Shown: one piece after another, positions 32,895 through 46,356 of the stretch
Layout of the letters: the number at the start of each line of letters is the position of its first letter
Numbering within the stretch: position 1 is the first letter of the stretch
NCBI GenBank assembly: GCA_022661535.1
Contig: JAKULF010000015.1
Coordinates: 744,001-808,000 of the forward strand
Direction: 5' to 3'
Length of the DNA stretch: 64,000 nucleotides
Source of the DNA: Eutypa lata
Lineage: Eukaryota; Ascomycota; Sordariomycetes; Xylariales; Diatrypaceae
Notes under the pieces: generated by a model
The model's input: the letters and a program-made list of their open reading frames with translations, nothing else
Database searches by the model: none
What the model was told of the DNA's origin: nothing
Program-made: the position numbers and the translations under genes

Positions 32895-35614
32895 CTATCG
32901 AGTGCTTGCGCCTCCTTCCTCACTACCCGCTCCATCTCTCGATGTGTCTCTAGCGGTATTGCTTAGCAGAGCCTCAGAACTATCACCTCCTGTAGTCTCA
33001 GCATTACCGCCTACCGAAGCCTCAGCACTACCGCCTGAAGCCTCACCACCACCATCAACTTGGGTGTCAGCAGCATCACCTGCCGGGGCCTCTTCACTCT
33101 CAGCAGAGCCGGTACTCAGTTTCCTAGCTTGAGCCCGGAGAACTGCACCTTCGTTCAACTCCATCTTATGTAGGCGCTCTTTCTTAATAAGCTCATCGCC
33201 AGGGGTTACCTCAAACTCCGCCTCGGATTCTGACTCTGAATCAACCGCATCCGAGGATTTCCTCTGGAGAACGGGACGCACTCTGCGCGAGGTGCTTGGC
33301 TCATCCACGATTAGGTCAACCAGAGAGCGTCGACCAGGATGTTGTTTCAGTAGGCTCGCAGGGTCAATAGGCTTGATAGTTGGGTCGTAGGCCGCTGGCA
33401 ACCCGACAGCCACCGCAACGCGATGCGCTTCTTCATCGGCAGTGATATTAGGCTCCAGTTCGTACATACTACTGTTTTCGCTGTCTGCCTCGTGTTTGTG
33501 TCCAGCTAACATGTTAATGTAGCTCTGCCGTGAAGGATCCCCAGCTCTCTTAAGTCTCTTTTTCTCGCGTTTCTCCGTAGGTCTCACGACAACAACTGGA
33601 ACTGGGGAGTACTGCAGGCAATATTTCGAAAACGAGCTGCGGTTGACAAGGAACCCCTGAACACCATCGTGGCTGCGGCCTTTGGTGCCTACAATCAACA
33701 TCGATGGTGAATACATCTTGATCTATTTCCGACACCGATGTAAGCAACCATGCGCCGTTAGGTACCGAACAAAGGAGAAGTGGGGGACGTACGAGATGTT
33801 GGAATGTGCTATGTAGCTTTCCTACAGCATATTCCAAAATTAGACTGATGGCATGGTTCTGCGTATTCTTCGCCTTGATTGATTCCATGAGCCGAGCGGC
33901 ATCTTCCTGGTATGTCTTATCGGCCAAGCGAACTTGAGTCTCGATGACCCGAACGCACACTATCTCGTCGCCATCGTCGACTAGTTCGTCTAATAACCAT
34001 TGTAAAGCATGATCCGAGTAGGCATTATCGTCTACACCAACCATGAAGACACGGTGCCGTCGATTAAACTGAAACCCCGCATGTCGGACGTTGAGGGTGA
34101 AGGAAATCGGATTGCGGTCGGTCGACTCGCCAAGAGGGATATTGTCGAAAGCTACGTGGGATTCGAACCTTTGCGAACAAGAGGATTCGGTCAGCGTCTC
34201 GGTTGCCATCAGCTAGCACAAACCCGAAGGTAACAAATAGCGCAAGAAGAAATTGTGTTAGATAAAATAACACCCATAGGAAATAGATGTAGCTGGCAGA
34301 CCCCGGAATAAACTACCTATTGGGTAGGCTCCATGAGAAATGCGTTTAATAGAATTGGGCATAACTAGAAAAAGAGGAGAATCATCCGACTCCTCTGCCT
34401 ATCACGGCACAGACTGCTGCGCCATCACCGTCTTTCTTACGATGGGAAGTGGGGTCAGCAATGGAAATGGCGGGGATATGCGAATAAGGTGGTGACAAGG
34501 GAACTTTGTAACCACCGAATGAGGATTCTTTCGAGGTAAGGATGAAAAGGCTTCAAAGTTGAGGCTAGTCGGGAGGCCGCCTAGGATCAGCTGTAAGTGA
34601 ATTGGAGTGATTGGGCCGGTCGGTCGGGCTTGGCTAGAGATCCCCGGTAGTACAATGACTAGCCAGTAACACCGGTCTCGGTGGAACACTTGACTGTAAC
34701 GAGGTCACAAGGAACACCGGTATGCTTCCTGCATGTGATCGTCGGCGGGGAGCTGGAAGCTGCACCACTAAAGAGAGGTAGCCACTTGACGGTCTCTTTC
34801 CAAAAAGCTTCTCAGGTAGGACATCCGTGGAGCACAATCCGGGGAACCGATGTCTGGTTAAAAACAGATAATGGAATTCGGTGCTCCCAGCCTCACAATG
34901 TAGGGAGCAATACGGTCCAGACCAGGACGGCCCGCACTGCAGCTGCGGAGTAGCTCCGTTCGGGGCATGGCATGCGTCGAACGTGGCGGGGCATCTCGGT
35001 GTTGCATTTCCTGGTCGGACTAGTGTGACAGTCCCAAAACATCCTTCGTTCGCCTGCCCACTTGGACGATCGCGCACCTCTCCAGAAAGCACCCACGAAG
35101 GTTTGCAAGCTATAGTGGTATGAAAGGGAGGGGAAAAGATGACTGAGAATTCCATGACTAACCTACGATGAGGAGGCGACGCACCCCGGATCCTAACGGC
35201 GCCGTGTGGCCTCTTATTACCCTGCGGCAATTGTGGGTTGCGAGGCGCAAGCCAAGTGATGGAAGAGACGGAAGCCTTCCTAGAGGGAGGTTCACTACTA
35301 CCATTGCTGGAAGCGGAGTCGCCAACCGTGGTGGCGCTAGCATCAGCCGGAATCTCGACCTCCTTTCCTTTGCCCTTCACATCTACCACCTTGCCGCTAG
35401 TCTCGTCCTTTTGGGTGACTACGGATTCGGATTCGGGTTCGGTCTGGGGTGGGTTCGTCTCTGTGCGCGCATCAGGAGTCTCGCTGGTAGGCTTAGACTC
35501 GGAGCTCGTCTGCTTAGGTCGATGCGCAAAGTAATCGGCCCCCTTGGGTGTTGGTTGTGATTTCGGAGATACGTCGCTCTCAGGACTTTGTACTGGTGTA
35601 TGGCCCCGAGACAT
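32895..35614 (-). CDS. Universal stress protein (UspA) domain protein with long disordered tails
   Basis: Proposed exons are 35163-35614, 33793-34168 and 32895-33722, giving about 551 residues. Exon 1 is Ser/Pro/Glu-rich and disordered (SPESDVSPKSQPTPKG) and ends in RGASPPHR. Exon 2 begins RFESHVAFDNIPLGE, a stretch I associate with fungal Usp proteins. It continues into the first half of the Usp fold: RVFMVGVDDNAYSDHALQWLLDELVDDGDEIVCVRVIE. Exon 3 supplies the second half, SPSMLIVGTKGRSHDGVQGFLVNRSSFSKYCLQYSPVPVVVV, with a nucleotide-binding-like GTKG loop. It then has a long acidic tail with an Ala/Gly/Ser repeat-like end. The 994-nt first intron (34169-35162) is very long for this genome and its acceptor (GCAAAG) is pyrimidine-poor, but the phase 2 junction fits. 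Two separate genes is the alternative. The role is presumed stress signalling. Confidence 0.8.
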
Positions 35615-38600
35615 CCTGAAGCCGAATAGCTCGAGACAAAGAAAATGGGTGGGCGGAAACGAGGGAAGAAATCTGTGTGTGGATTCTACCTATGCGCCTG
35701 GCTCACGTTGCCTCAAGAAGAGGGCGGAGGAGGTAAATCCGTAATGAGCAGTATCTGCATCTGGTCGAATGTCACTCAAGACAACAAAAGGCCCTCGAGG
35801 GAGCCTCTATCTATGATGATTAATAGAGAGATGTGGATATAAAGGATGTGATGGTTCCGGCGTCCCGTGGATTGAGAGTGCGTATATGTATGGTACGCCA
35901 AATCCAAGTCAAAGAGGTTAACTACAAGTTGCGAACGAATGTTTAGCAACCAGTTGTTCTTCCTTGTAAGTGATGGATTGTATAATTAGGTGAGAGCCGG
36001 GTACGATTGGGTTATTAAATAGAAGATGCTACTATTCAGATGTTCCTAAGCCGTCGTTGTTATGATTTGGATCGCTACCACGGTATAATAATAGGGTAGG
36101 GTAGCTAAGTTAGTTTGTATGAGCTGTTGTGGAACTGATATCGACTGATGACTGGGACCGGGTCGGATTGACAATAGAGCAAGTCGGTAAGCTATCTTTG
36201 TGTAAACATGAAACAGTTGGCAATAATGGGACGATGAGTCTGGGAAGATAAGTCTAAGCCAGTTGGATCATCGGATTCGGTCACGTTCGGTGGTTCAGAT
36301 TTGCGAGATACACCTTAGACAGTGGTTTGTGCGCAAGATGTAGTCTTGGAAGGGAAGGCTCCGTCAACCAAAGCACGTGCAAGGATTTGGGCGGCAGCAA
36401 CAGCGTCGTCGTCGTCTTCTTCTTTGTTGTTTTGGGTGGAAGGTGAGAGCAGGTAGACAGACTAGTTGGAAATTTGTTGTTTCAACACACTTTGTATCAA
36501 GGACAAGGCAGCGCAAGGAATCCAAGGACCAAGGGTGAAGAGATATGATAGCTAAAAAGCAATTCGAAGAATATGCGCCCCAAGTTTTTAAACCTTCAGA
36601 AAGAAGGCGGTGATATGCGGAGGGACTACCTTTACTACCTATGTAACCTGCACAATGTAGACCTTACATCTTGAAAGAGGTGTGCAAGAGTGGGAATACT
36701 TGGGGATGATAAAGTTACATGAATCACACAGGCACATACTACGAAGTCGCTAGGCTGGCACTGGGTAGGAGTCTAAAAAGGGCCTTGTGTGAAGCCAAGA
36801 GGCTAATAAGAAAGAGGGTCATGGTATATGACGGTGGTGGATTGGCTTCCCTACACCACATACACACATACATACATCTAGGTTAGTAGGTAGTTACCTA
36901 TTGCCTACCACCACATAACACATACCACATACCACATACCTACCGCATAACACATACATGAGAATGTATATGGATATAGGCTTGCATTTTACCCACTTAA
37001 CCACATACATGTACATCTATAGTTACAAGTATCTTAATAATCCTTGACAAGCTGAAAGTCGCAAAAACCTTAGGTAAAACAACCCTTATAGGTACATGCA
37101 GTTAAGCTGTAGTAGCTCTCCTGTTCTCCTGTTCTCCTACCTAGATATAGTGGAGTGAATACATGTAGTTAAGTACCTAACTACCTAAACCTGAGTACAT
37201 ACATACATCCATGGATGCTTTTGAGGTAGGGTACCTATAATGTAGGTAAGTATTAGACGTGGAATTTTAAACACGGTTATGCGGGCTTACAACAGATGTG
37301 CCATTTCCGTGAGTGTGCATTTATAATATTCAATACCGTTATATGATTACATACATCGTCGTCTGTCTCTTTCTCCCCCCCGGTATAGATATTATAGGTA
37401 GGTCGGGAGATAATCAAAATCTATTGATAGAAGACAAAAGAATAAGCAATAAGTAACTACATACCTAACCTTATCTCTGTCTACCCAATCTGTAATCAAT
37501 GCAAACCCTGTAAGACGCACATACCTACAATATGCCTGCACCCTTAAAATATCACATGTATTTTATTCCATAGGTAATATTCTTCGCAACTGCAAATAGG
37601 CAGAAATTAGTGTATGTTCTCAAGGCTTCCTTTATAACATCTTCCTTTTCCGATATATTTTCTTGAGCAGTTGGAACATCAAAAAAGCAAGTTTCCGATT
37701 CAGGAATGGACCGCTGCTGTAGATATGTACATAAGTAGTTTCTACTACTACTACTGTATGTGCAAGGTAAAAGATGTATGTACTACCTGAGTTGATGCGC
37801 TCTGACTGCCTGCCTACTCACATACAGGGCGGACACAACAAGCACGGCAAACACGGCGAGCGTCGCGACATTCATGCTTGATGTTGGGCAGACCTTTTTT
37901 TCCTTACCTAAGTCAGATCACCCCCCGGCGCTGTTCTGGGCCATTATTATTATTAAAAACCCGCTTGTCAATCTCGCTGTGCCCGTCTGCCCGTCCTTTA
38001 CATACGTAACTATACTGGGTAGTACATACGTAATCCCATGCCGATTCTTGCTTACAGGGTCTCTTTTTTTATGGTTTCTATTAGTAGAGAAAAACTTTTC
38101 CCCTTCCCTTCCTTCTCTTGTTCTCTTATTTCTTCCACAACCCACCGCGGGTGCTAAGATTACTATAAGGCTTAACATAGCTTCTTTCCAACTAATCCCA
38201 GGTCCCCAAGACTTTCTGCGCCCCATGTCTAACTAAGGTGTACAAGCTTGCTTACCCTCAAGGCTTTTTGCTTCCAAACGGCCGGGTTGGAGTTGTAGTT
38301 GGGGAGACCAGACCAATCAAGCGGACCTGGCAACCTCCTTCTCGCTCTTGGCTCCTGTCAAGTTCCATTTCTTTTTGTCTTGGTAAACGTGCTAAAAAAG
38401 GTGCTCTCGATGATTCGACTCAGCGCCGCACCAACCGAGAAAAAAGACCAGCAAGACCAGCAAATCCTCACTACTCACCCCCCCAGGGGATCCCCCAAAA
38501 CTTGGCTGGGTAACGAGAGAAAAAGGGACCCTCAGTTCTTGACAAGACACGAGTGTGATACCAGATAGGCTGTCTTGGCGAGCTTGGCGCATGCGGCATG

Positions 38601-41126
38601 GTTGTCAGGACTCGAGGTGTACCCCGTGTTGGCATCCGATTTCCCACTTACCGCCCGTTACATGTGACATGACTGTAATTTGTTGCACAGCACGTAGTCC
38701 GCTTACCACCTCATAGCACACTACGTATGGAAACATAGTAACAAGAGCTTTCTACCATTTCTAAAACTTTTCCTCCTCCAATTTCTAAGCCTTCCAGCAT
38801 GCAATATATGCTCATTGGGTCGATGTATGTGGTGGTAGGTGAGTATGAACGGAAGTTACTTGAGGTGAGCCTGCCTTCAGCCTCAACACCATCCCGGAGA
38901 TGTTTTAGAGCGAGAGATAGCGGGTAGGGCCGTGACTCCATCGGTCCTCTACCTACTGCCTACCAACCTCCCCCTCCATTACACATTCGTAACCCTCGGA
39001 ATGTAAAACTTAAAAGCAAACTAGTGTTTAGCATCCCGATGGTGCCGCTTAGAAGATTAGTATGTAGGCAGGTGGGAAATCTAGGCCATCACAGTTTGAG
39101 CATCATCTCTGGGCTACCCCTTGCCCCTTTCACTGCTTCCTTCTCTCTGTGTAGGTATACGATGACTGCCTACCTAGGTGATCAAGACGTCATTCCCCCT
39201 CAAAACCAGACCAAACTCAATAGAGGCTCCGATCGGCACGTTGTAGATCAGATATGTATATCAAACAAACGAGCAATAATAATCGTTTCCGCTCACTCCA
39301 CAGCAGCTCCGAGCACTTATCCTCCAATAGCGAGTTGTCGTCTAGTTAAGACGTCATGGCATTTGCATCGTTTTCCCCCCTCGAAAGAAAAAAAAAGGGT
39401 GAGCCACAAGGAGATTGATGCTACATACATACATAACTACAGTATGTAAGTAACTAAGCCTAAGAAGGCTGTTCGACATAGTTATGTAGCGGAAGATCTG
39501 AGGTTGAATCCCACTAGTTACTGTATGTACGGTGATTGATGGCCTCGAGTTTGTTCGGCTGCCCGTTGATGATCTGACTACCACCTTTCAGTTCGAACCT
39601 ACCTAACCTATCATTTCCAGCGTTGCAACCACGCAGTTAACTAGGTAGATACATAAATCACCCTCTTGCCTTTCCCCCCCAAACCCGTCGTGTGAAGACC
39701 GTCCAATGGGCTAGAGGCATCGGAACAATTTCGTGGGTAGGCTCATCGGCACCCACGCGGCAGCACGGGCAAACGAGGCCCGATTCGTCTTGTGCATGAG
39801 CATGTATGTAATGGGGTACATGAGGCAGTCAAGGGTATTCTTATTAACCCATTGCTTTTACTTTTTCCCCTTGTTTTTTTATAAAAAGTTATCCCTTTTC
39901 TATGCAAGTAAGTGAGATCTTATAGCTTACACCGTGGCTTAACCTTAACGCCGTAAAGATGCAGCAGGAGCTGGAGCCAGCTCTGCAGCCTCATTAGGAT
40001 GCACAGGTACTTGAGTACGTTGCAAGTTTAGGTATGTAGGTATGTATGTATGTAGGCAAGTAATTATTAGCATTGCGTTGTCTACCTACATACATACCTC
40101 AATCGATCTATCTACATATCTATCTACTTCTGCCTATATTGTCTGTCAATCAGCAAGTAGGCGTGCGTGCCTTTACGCCGGACCTACATGACACTCATAC
40201 TGCGTGCCTATACCTTTTTGTCACACGACCCGCAGGCTCATCAGAAAGCATGAAGATCGTTTGTGCGGCAGTTCGCTTCGAGACCATCACCATTACTACC
40301 TACCTCATTACATATGTATGTAGTACGGCAAGGCCCGACTGGAATAAACCGGACCGTCGTGCATCGCATCAACGTCCAATTGCCGAAATAGGGAACTCCA
40401 CCACCGTCGTGGCGGTTGTAATAAAAGATCCGATCGCGACTTTGATTGATTGACCTGTCGTGCATCGCAACAGCAACAGGAATGGGAGGAATGTGCCATT
40501 GTTGTTGTTACAACGGCATCGCTTTCCCTCATGCTCATGGCCGTGGTAACTTATCTCGGGCGGCGGCGGCGGCGGAGGAATGCGGTGTAACACGATGGCG
40601 CCCGATATTTTCCTCAGAAGAACACGTTGCTGTAGCTCGTCAGGATCTTTTCTTCACCGCAAATCCCCTTCTAGACTGAGCACGGAATCCTACGAGCAGG
40701 TACATGATTGGACCTGGCTAAGGTTACTTAACTCATTTTCATCGGCAACTCGCAGCTGCCATTGGATTCTGTCGTGTCTACTATGCACGAAGCTATTGCC
40801 GTCCTTATTGCCGCGATGCAATGCAATGCCAATGGTTTCAGTAATAATGAAAGAAAAAAAGCAGGGCTCTCTCTGATTAAGGTTACCTTCCCTATCTAAG
40901 TCCGCTTCATCTTTGTGGCTGTTGTCGACCATTTCTGCCGCTTCTTCTTTTTTTATCATTCGTTCATCGTCCAACCCCGTGTTTAGAGTAACATATCCCA
41001 TGACGCCTATGCAATGCAAGCTGACGACGAAACCCTTCGTAACCCATCCTTCGACATTTTCCGACAATGCCGTGGCCAATAGAGTAGCCCCCTTAGAGTA
41101 CCTTCCTGATTCACCCAGCGACAATC
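35615..41126. other. Gene desert, 5.5 kb
   Basis: Upstream of the stress-protein gene and downstream of eIF3l. It contains CATA/CACATA-rich repeats near 36850-36960 and TACCTA/TAGGTA words. A 30-codon hydrophobic frame on the minus strand at 37783-37875 is treated in findings. No exon chain, tRNA or transposon could be supported. Confidence 0.4.
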
Positions 41127-42764
41127 TCAGTTGTACGTCCGTGACAAATTGCGCAAGTACCAATCTACGAGCTTGCGTCCTACCTTAGCTTCCGAGATGT
41201 GGATCAAATCCTGCACGTCCCCGTTAGTACATGTAGCACATAAAAGCTTGTCTGTTGTACAGAAAGCTTGCAGAAAGCTTGCAGAAAGCTTGAAATACCA
41301 AGCGGGACAGAAGAGGGAGGGTACGGGTGCGGGGGGTTACATACTCCTTGCATAGCGTAGTCTAGATCACTAACGTTGACCAGCTCGCCCTCCAACAGGC
41401 CATTGTCAACCCATCGAAGCTGTTTGGTCCGTTGCTTGTTGACCAGAAGCCAAGACCGCAGCTCCTCCGGCTGCACCTCTAAGAAACCTGCAAGCTTCTT
41501 AAGATCCATGGTCGTGTAGAGGCGCAGATAAGACTTGACAGTCGGGCTCCACATGTTGGTCTTGACCTCGTCCATGAAGATGGACAGGTGGTGATCGACG
41601 GGGTCGACGTTGGCCTCTGGGTTGTCGAAGTCAGGAGGGACAGGGGAGATAAACTTGGGGCAGGCGGCCTTGAACAGCTCCTCGAAGATGGGGAGTGACT
41701 CCGGGCCACCCCGCTGCAGCTTGAGCAACTGATCGCCGTACTTCTCTCTCAAGGCGGTGTGGATGGTGTCATCCAGACGCGTCGGGTGGAAGGCAACACA
41801 GATGGCGATGAGCGCATACATCTGATCGTTCTTCTTCGTGATGGAGTCGTATTGGGCGTTCTTCTGGAAGTTCTTGGTCCGCGATACGTAGACCAGAATG
41901 TGACTGAACATGCGGATAGCATCGGCGTATCGGTGCATCATCATGTAGGAGAAACCGACGTAGTAGTAGGTAGTGAAATGGGCAGCCATGACGCGGGCAA
42001 ACATAGCCTTCTTGTTCAACTCGATGTCGTCGAGGGTCTTAAGCGCGAGACTAAAGTCACCAAGAAGACAATGGACGCGCAGGAGTCCGATGATGGAGAA
42101 ATAACCAAGCATCCGGTACAGGGTCTTGGTACCATACTCTCCGGCTACAGCGTTCGAATCCTCGTTTCGCTTCATAGCGCCAAGCTGCTCGATTATCTGC
42201 GACCGCTGGATAAGCGAGTAGAGGACGTTGAGGACACTATAGCATCCCCAGGTATTCGGGTTCTCGCGTAGAATCTGTCTCTCTTCGTCGTTGTCTCTCG
42301 CCTGTCTAGCGATTCTCATTCTGTAGGATGAGAACGAGTTGAACTGGTAGATGAACTCGTCGATGACATCCCATGCCCAGTAGTGCTGTAACGTAATCCA
42401 TGGTTAGTTATTCCCTACTACACTATAGGTTCGCATCTCTTAGATTTCGTAGGGTACTAACGGAAGGAGGCTCGAGGTCAACAGGGCCATCGGAGTTTAG
42501 GATGAAGTGGAACAGGTTGCAGTAGTTGTCGTAACTCTGAAACTTCACATCCAGAGGCGCAGAGAAGTCGAGGGGTTGGGCGGCAGCGGCAAGTCTTGAT
42601 TGAATATCATCGGTCTGCTGGGCCATAGTCAAGGACTCCATATCATCGACATCTTCGTACTGAACCTGCTCCTTGTAATCGGCGACAAGGGCCTCCTCCT
42701 CAACATCGCTGTCGTCATCCATGGCACGCACAGGGGCCGAACCGTTGTTTCGGAGTCCGCTCAT
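41127..42764 (-). CDS. Translation initiation factor eIF3 subunit L
   Basis: Subunit of the eIF3 complex that assembles on the 40S ribosome during initiation. eIF3l is kept in filamentous fungi but absent from budding yeast. Exons 42462-42764, 41345-42385 and 41127-41210, all phase 0, give 475 residues. The N-terminus is acidic. The body is helical, with SYDNYCNLFHFILNSDGPVDLE, HYWAWDVIDEFIYQFNSF, and a long TPR-like/PCI region (YFSIIGLLRVHCLLGDFSLALKTLD, AAHFTTYYYVGFSYMMMHRYADAIR). The winged-helix end of the PCI domain reads KLAGFLEVQPEELRSWLL, then SDLDYAMQG joined to DLIHISEAKVGRKLVDWYLRNLSRTYN. Intron 2 carries an 11-bp tandem repeat. It is divergent from EFL1, with 924 bp between start codons. 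Confidence 0.95.
41261..41292. repeat. 11-bp tandem repeat in eIF3l intron 2
   Basis: Three copies of AGAAAGCTTGC (the last missing its final base), each with a HindIII-type AAGCTT core, lie inside the 134-nt second intron of the eIF3l gene. Confidence 0.9.
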
Positions 42765-43688
42765 GATGAACCTGGGTAGCTTTGAAGCTATCGTCAGGAC
42801 TGAGCTGGGCTGGACCGGGCTGTTACTGGCTATGTAAGTCAGATACGGTACGGTACGGATATGGGAATCGTAGAAGGTCGGTCCGCAATCCCAATCAATT
42901 TCTGTGGAGGGGCTCGACGATAATGGCGGTTGCGGCTGCTGCTAACCAAATCACGAAAAAAAATTCGAATGAGGCTTGGCGACCGAAGTTTTGGCGAGAA
43001 TTTTAGGGCTCAAGGCAAGGAGCATTCCTTAATTCGCCTTAACTAATTCTCAACCTTGCATATCAAAGAGTGGGTACAAAACTTGGGCTTACTGATAGCG
43101 GGGTTTATCGCTTTTACATACCTTACAAGCCCTTACTACATACCCCTCGCCCCTCTATCAACGATAAGCTAAAAGTTTCATTATATCATTGATCCCTTTG
43201 TTTTTACTCTGTGAAAATAGAACATGGCTTAGGTGACTATAGATAAGTACATCTGTCTATAAATTGTCTATAAACGAGTAGATACGACAATAACCATCTA
43301 ACTACATATGAAAGCAGCTATCTGACTACCTAACCATACCAAGTATTAATAGTAATCCAGTCATTATGATTCATTTTATGACACTTCAGGTGGGGCTTAG
43401 GTAAATGCCTGCATACTTATAACATATTTTACTTTTGCGCATGTACGAAGTATATACCTAGTAGTAGGTAGCATTCAGTTCGCCTGAAGTTATTAGTCAC
43501 CGGAGAAAGCCCTCTTAAGTCTTAAGGAGGTCCAGCAAACCAAGGTCTAGCTACATACATAAGATCAAACAAATTTTATCAGTTCACTCCTAACTAGAAC
43601 GACGTCGGCTGGTGGTCAGGCATTCAGTGTTACCTCCAAATAAGACTTAATTCTTTAACATTTCAATACATAAAGATATTCCGCCAAA
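42765..43688. promoter_or_regulatory. Shared divergent interval of eIF3l and EFL1
   Basis: 924 bp between two head-to-head translation genes. It should hold both promoters. No coding frame is supported; no specific factor site could be assigned. Confidence 0.4.
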
Positions 43689-46308
43689 ATGCCTGTCGTT
43701 GGCCCTGAGAAGCTCGCTAGTCTGCAACGACATGCAGACGACGTCAGAAATGTAATTGATAGCAACAACCCCTTTCCAATCTCCAAAGCAATTGTCATGC
43801 TAACCAACAAGTATTAGATCTGTATATTGGCACACGTCGATCACGGCAAGACGTCCCTCACAGACGCTTTAATCGCCACAAATGGCATCATCTCGCCCAA
43901 AATGGCCGGCAAGATCCGCTATCTTGACTCAAGGCCGGATGAGCAATTAAGGGGTATCACCATGGAATCATCCGCCATTTCTTTATACTTCTCTATGCTA
44001 CGGAGATCTACGCCAGAAGCAACCCCCGTACCTAAGGAGTACCTCATCAACTTAATAGACTCACCAGGCCATATCGACTTTAGTAGCGAAGTATCCACTG
44101 CTTCGAGGTTGTGCGATGGTGCTGTTGTGTTAGTCGATGCCGTCGAGGGCGTCTGCAGCCAAACCGTCACGGTACTACGTCAGACGTGGGAGGAAAAGCT
44201 CAAACCCCTGCTAGTTATCAACAAGATGGACAGGCTAGTTACGGAACTGAAAATGACACCGGGAGAGGCTTACATCCATTTGAGCAAACTCCTGGAGCAA
44301 GTGAACGCCGTTCTGGGGAGTTTCTTCCAGGGCGAGCGAATGGAAGAAGATCTAAACTGGAGAGAAAAGATGGAAGAGAGAGTCAAAGCTGCCGCTCTGA
44401 GAGAGGCAGAGCTCTTCAACCAGGAAAGCGATGCAGCCGGTGAACTTCAATTTGAAGAGCGAGACGATGAGGAGCTTTACTTCGCCCCAGAGAAAAATAA
44501 CGTCATTTTCAGCAGCGCCATCGATGGCTGGGCTTTCACCGTCCGGCAGTTTGCCAGCTTATATGAGAAGAAGCTAGGCATTAAGCGAAATATCATGGAG
44601 AAGGTTCTGTGGGGTGATTTCTACCTTGATCCGAAAACGAAAAAGGTTCTAGGCCGGAAGCATTTAAAGGGTCGTAATCTAAAGCCTATGTTTGTACAAC
44701 TTGTCCTTGAACAGATATGGGCCATATATCAGGCTACAACGGGAGGCGATAATGGGAAAGGGTAAGTTAAGATCATTTCGCTATCATAAATATTCGCTCT
44801 GAACTATAGAAGACTCTTCATCCATGTCCTTCAGGCTGGTAAGGGTCTAGAGGATAGGGGGTTTGGTGACATAAATATCCAACAATGCTAACAGCCCTGC
44901 AGTGACCCAACACTTCTCGAAAAGATTACCAAGTCGTTAAATATTGCCATACCCCAACACGTTGCTCGGTCTCGGGATCCTAGGTTACTACTAACAACGC
45001 TATTCTCATCATGGTTACCACTGTCCACAGCCCTGCTTGTCTCGGTCATCGAGTCCTTGCCATCGCCAAGAGCAGCACAATCCGAACGGTTACCAGAGCT
45101 GTTAGAAGATTCTCCCGGATCGGGCCATATCGATCCTTCCGTCAAAGACGCCATGGTAAACTTCAAGACGTCGCGGTCCGATCCGGTTGTAGCGTACGTC
45201 AGCAAGATGGTCTCCGTACCCGAAAGCGAACTGCCGCAGAATAAACGCCGGACCGGCCAACTCAGTGCAGAGGAGGCCAGAGAGCTTGCGAGGAAGAAGC
45301 GAGCTGAATTAGCTCGCGCGCAGGCGGCGGAAGCCAACGGGATGAACGACATCACTACTGCGCTCGAAAGCACCAACTTAGACGGTTTCATGCCGGAATT
45401 AGAGGAGAAGGTAGCCGACCCGGAGCATCTAATCGGGTTTGCGAGGATTTACTCGGGGTCCCTCTCGGTGGGGGATTCGCTCTACGTCCTACCGCCCAAA
45501 TTCTCCCCAGCACACCCGCACGCCGCTCCCGAACCACAGAAAGTGACGGTCACAGCCCTGTACATGCTAATGGGTCGGAACCTGGAATATTTGGAGACTG
45601 TTCCCGCCGGCGTTGTTTTCGGGATAGGAGGCCTGGAAGGCCGTATCTTGAAATCGGGCACCCTATGCAGCCAGCTGGAAGGCTCGGTTAACTTGGCGGG
45701 AGTGAACCTGGCAGGCAAGCCTATTGTCCGGGTTGCCCTCGAGCCTGTGAACCCGGCCGACCTCGACAAGATGATCGAAGGCTTGAAACTGCTAGTGCAA
45801 AGCGATCCATGTGCTGAATACGAGCAGTTCGAAAGCGGCGAGCATGTTCTCCTGACCGCTGGAGAGCTTCACCTAGAGCGATGCTTGACGGATCTGAAGG
45901 AAAGATTCGGCCGCTGCGATATCCAGGCGGGTGCGCCAATCGTCCCGTACAGAGAGACCATCGTAAGAGCGGAGGAGATGCGACCACCAGCGAACAAGGA
46001 TCTAGGGAGAGGAGTAGTCGTGGGCGTAACCAGTTCGAAGCAAGTCAGCGTGACGGTACGCGTACGGCCACTACCCTCCAAGGTAACGGACTTCCTGCTC
46101 AAGAACGGCAGGGCTATAAAACGGCTGTATTCGGCGAGGAAAGCCCAAACCGAGCTACAACAAGAGGGAAGCAACGGGTTAAACAACAACGGAGAGCGAG
46201 GGGGAAAGATCGACGTCGACGGGGACGGGGACGAGGAGGAGGACGTCCTCGAAGCCAAGGGCCTACTATCCTTCGACGAGCTCCGGAAACAGCTGCAAGT
46301 CAACCTCG

Positions 46309-46356
<48 letters not shown>

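Noticed and set aside
34634..35162. Continuation of stress-protein exon 1 into the following 176 codons as coding sequence
   Set aside because: The composition has no fold or family signal, and the phase-consistent join to RFESHVAFDNIP restores the expected fungal Usp architecture.
36850..36960. CACATA/CATACATA repeats resembling a CRISPR or minisatellite array
   Set aside because: Units are irregular simple sequence without spacers; the organism is a fungus.
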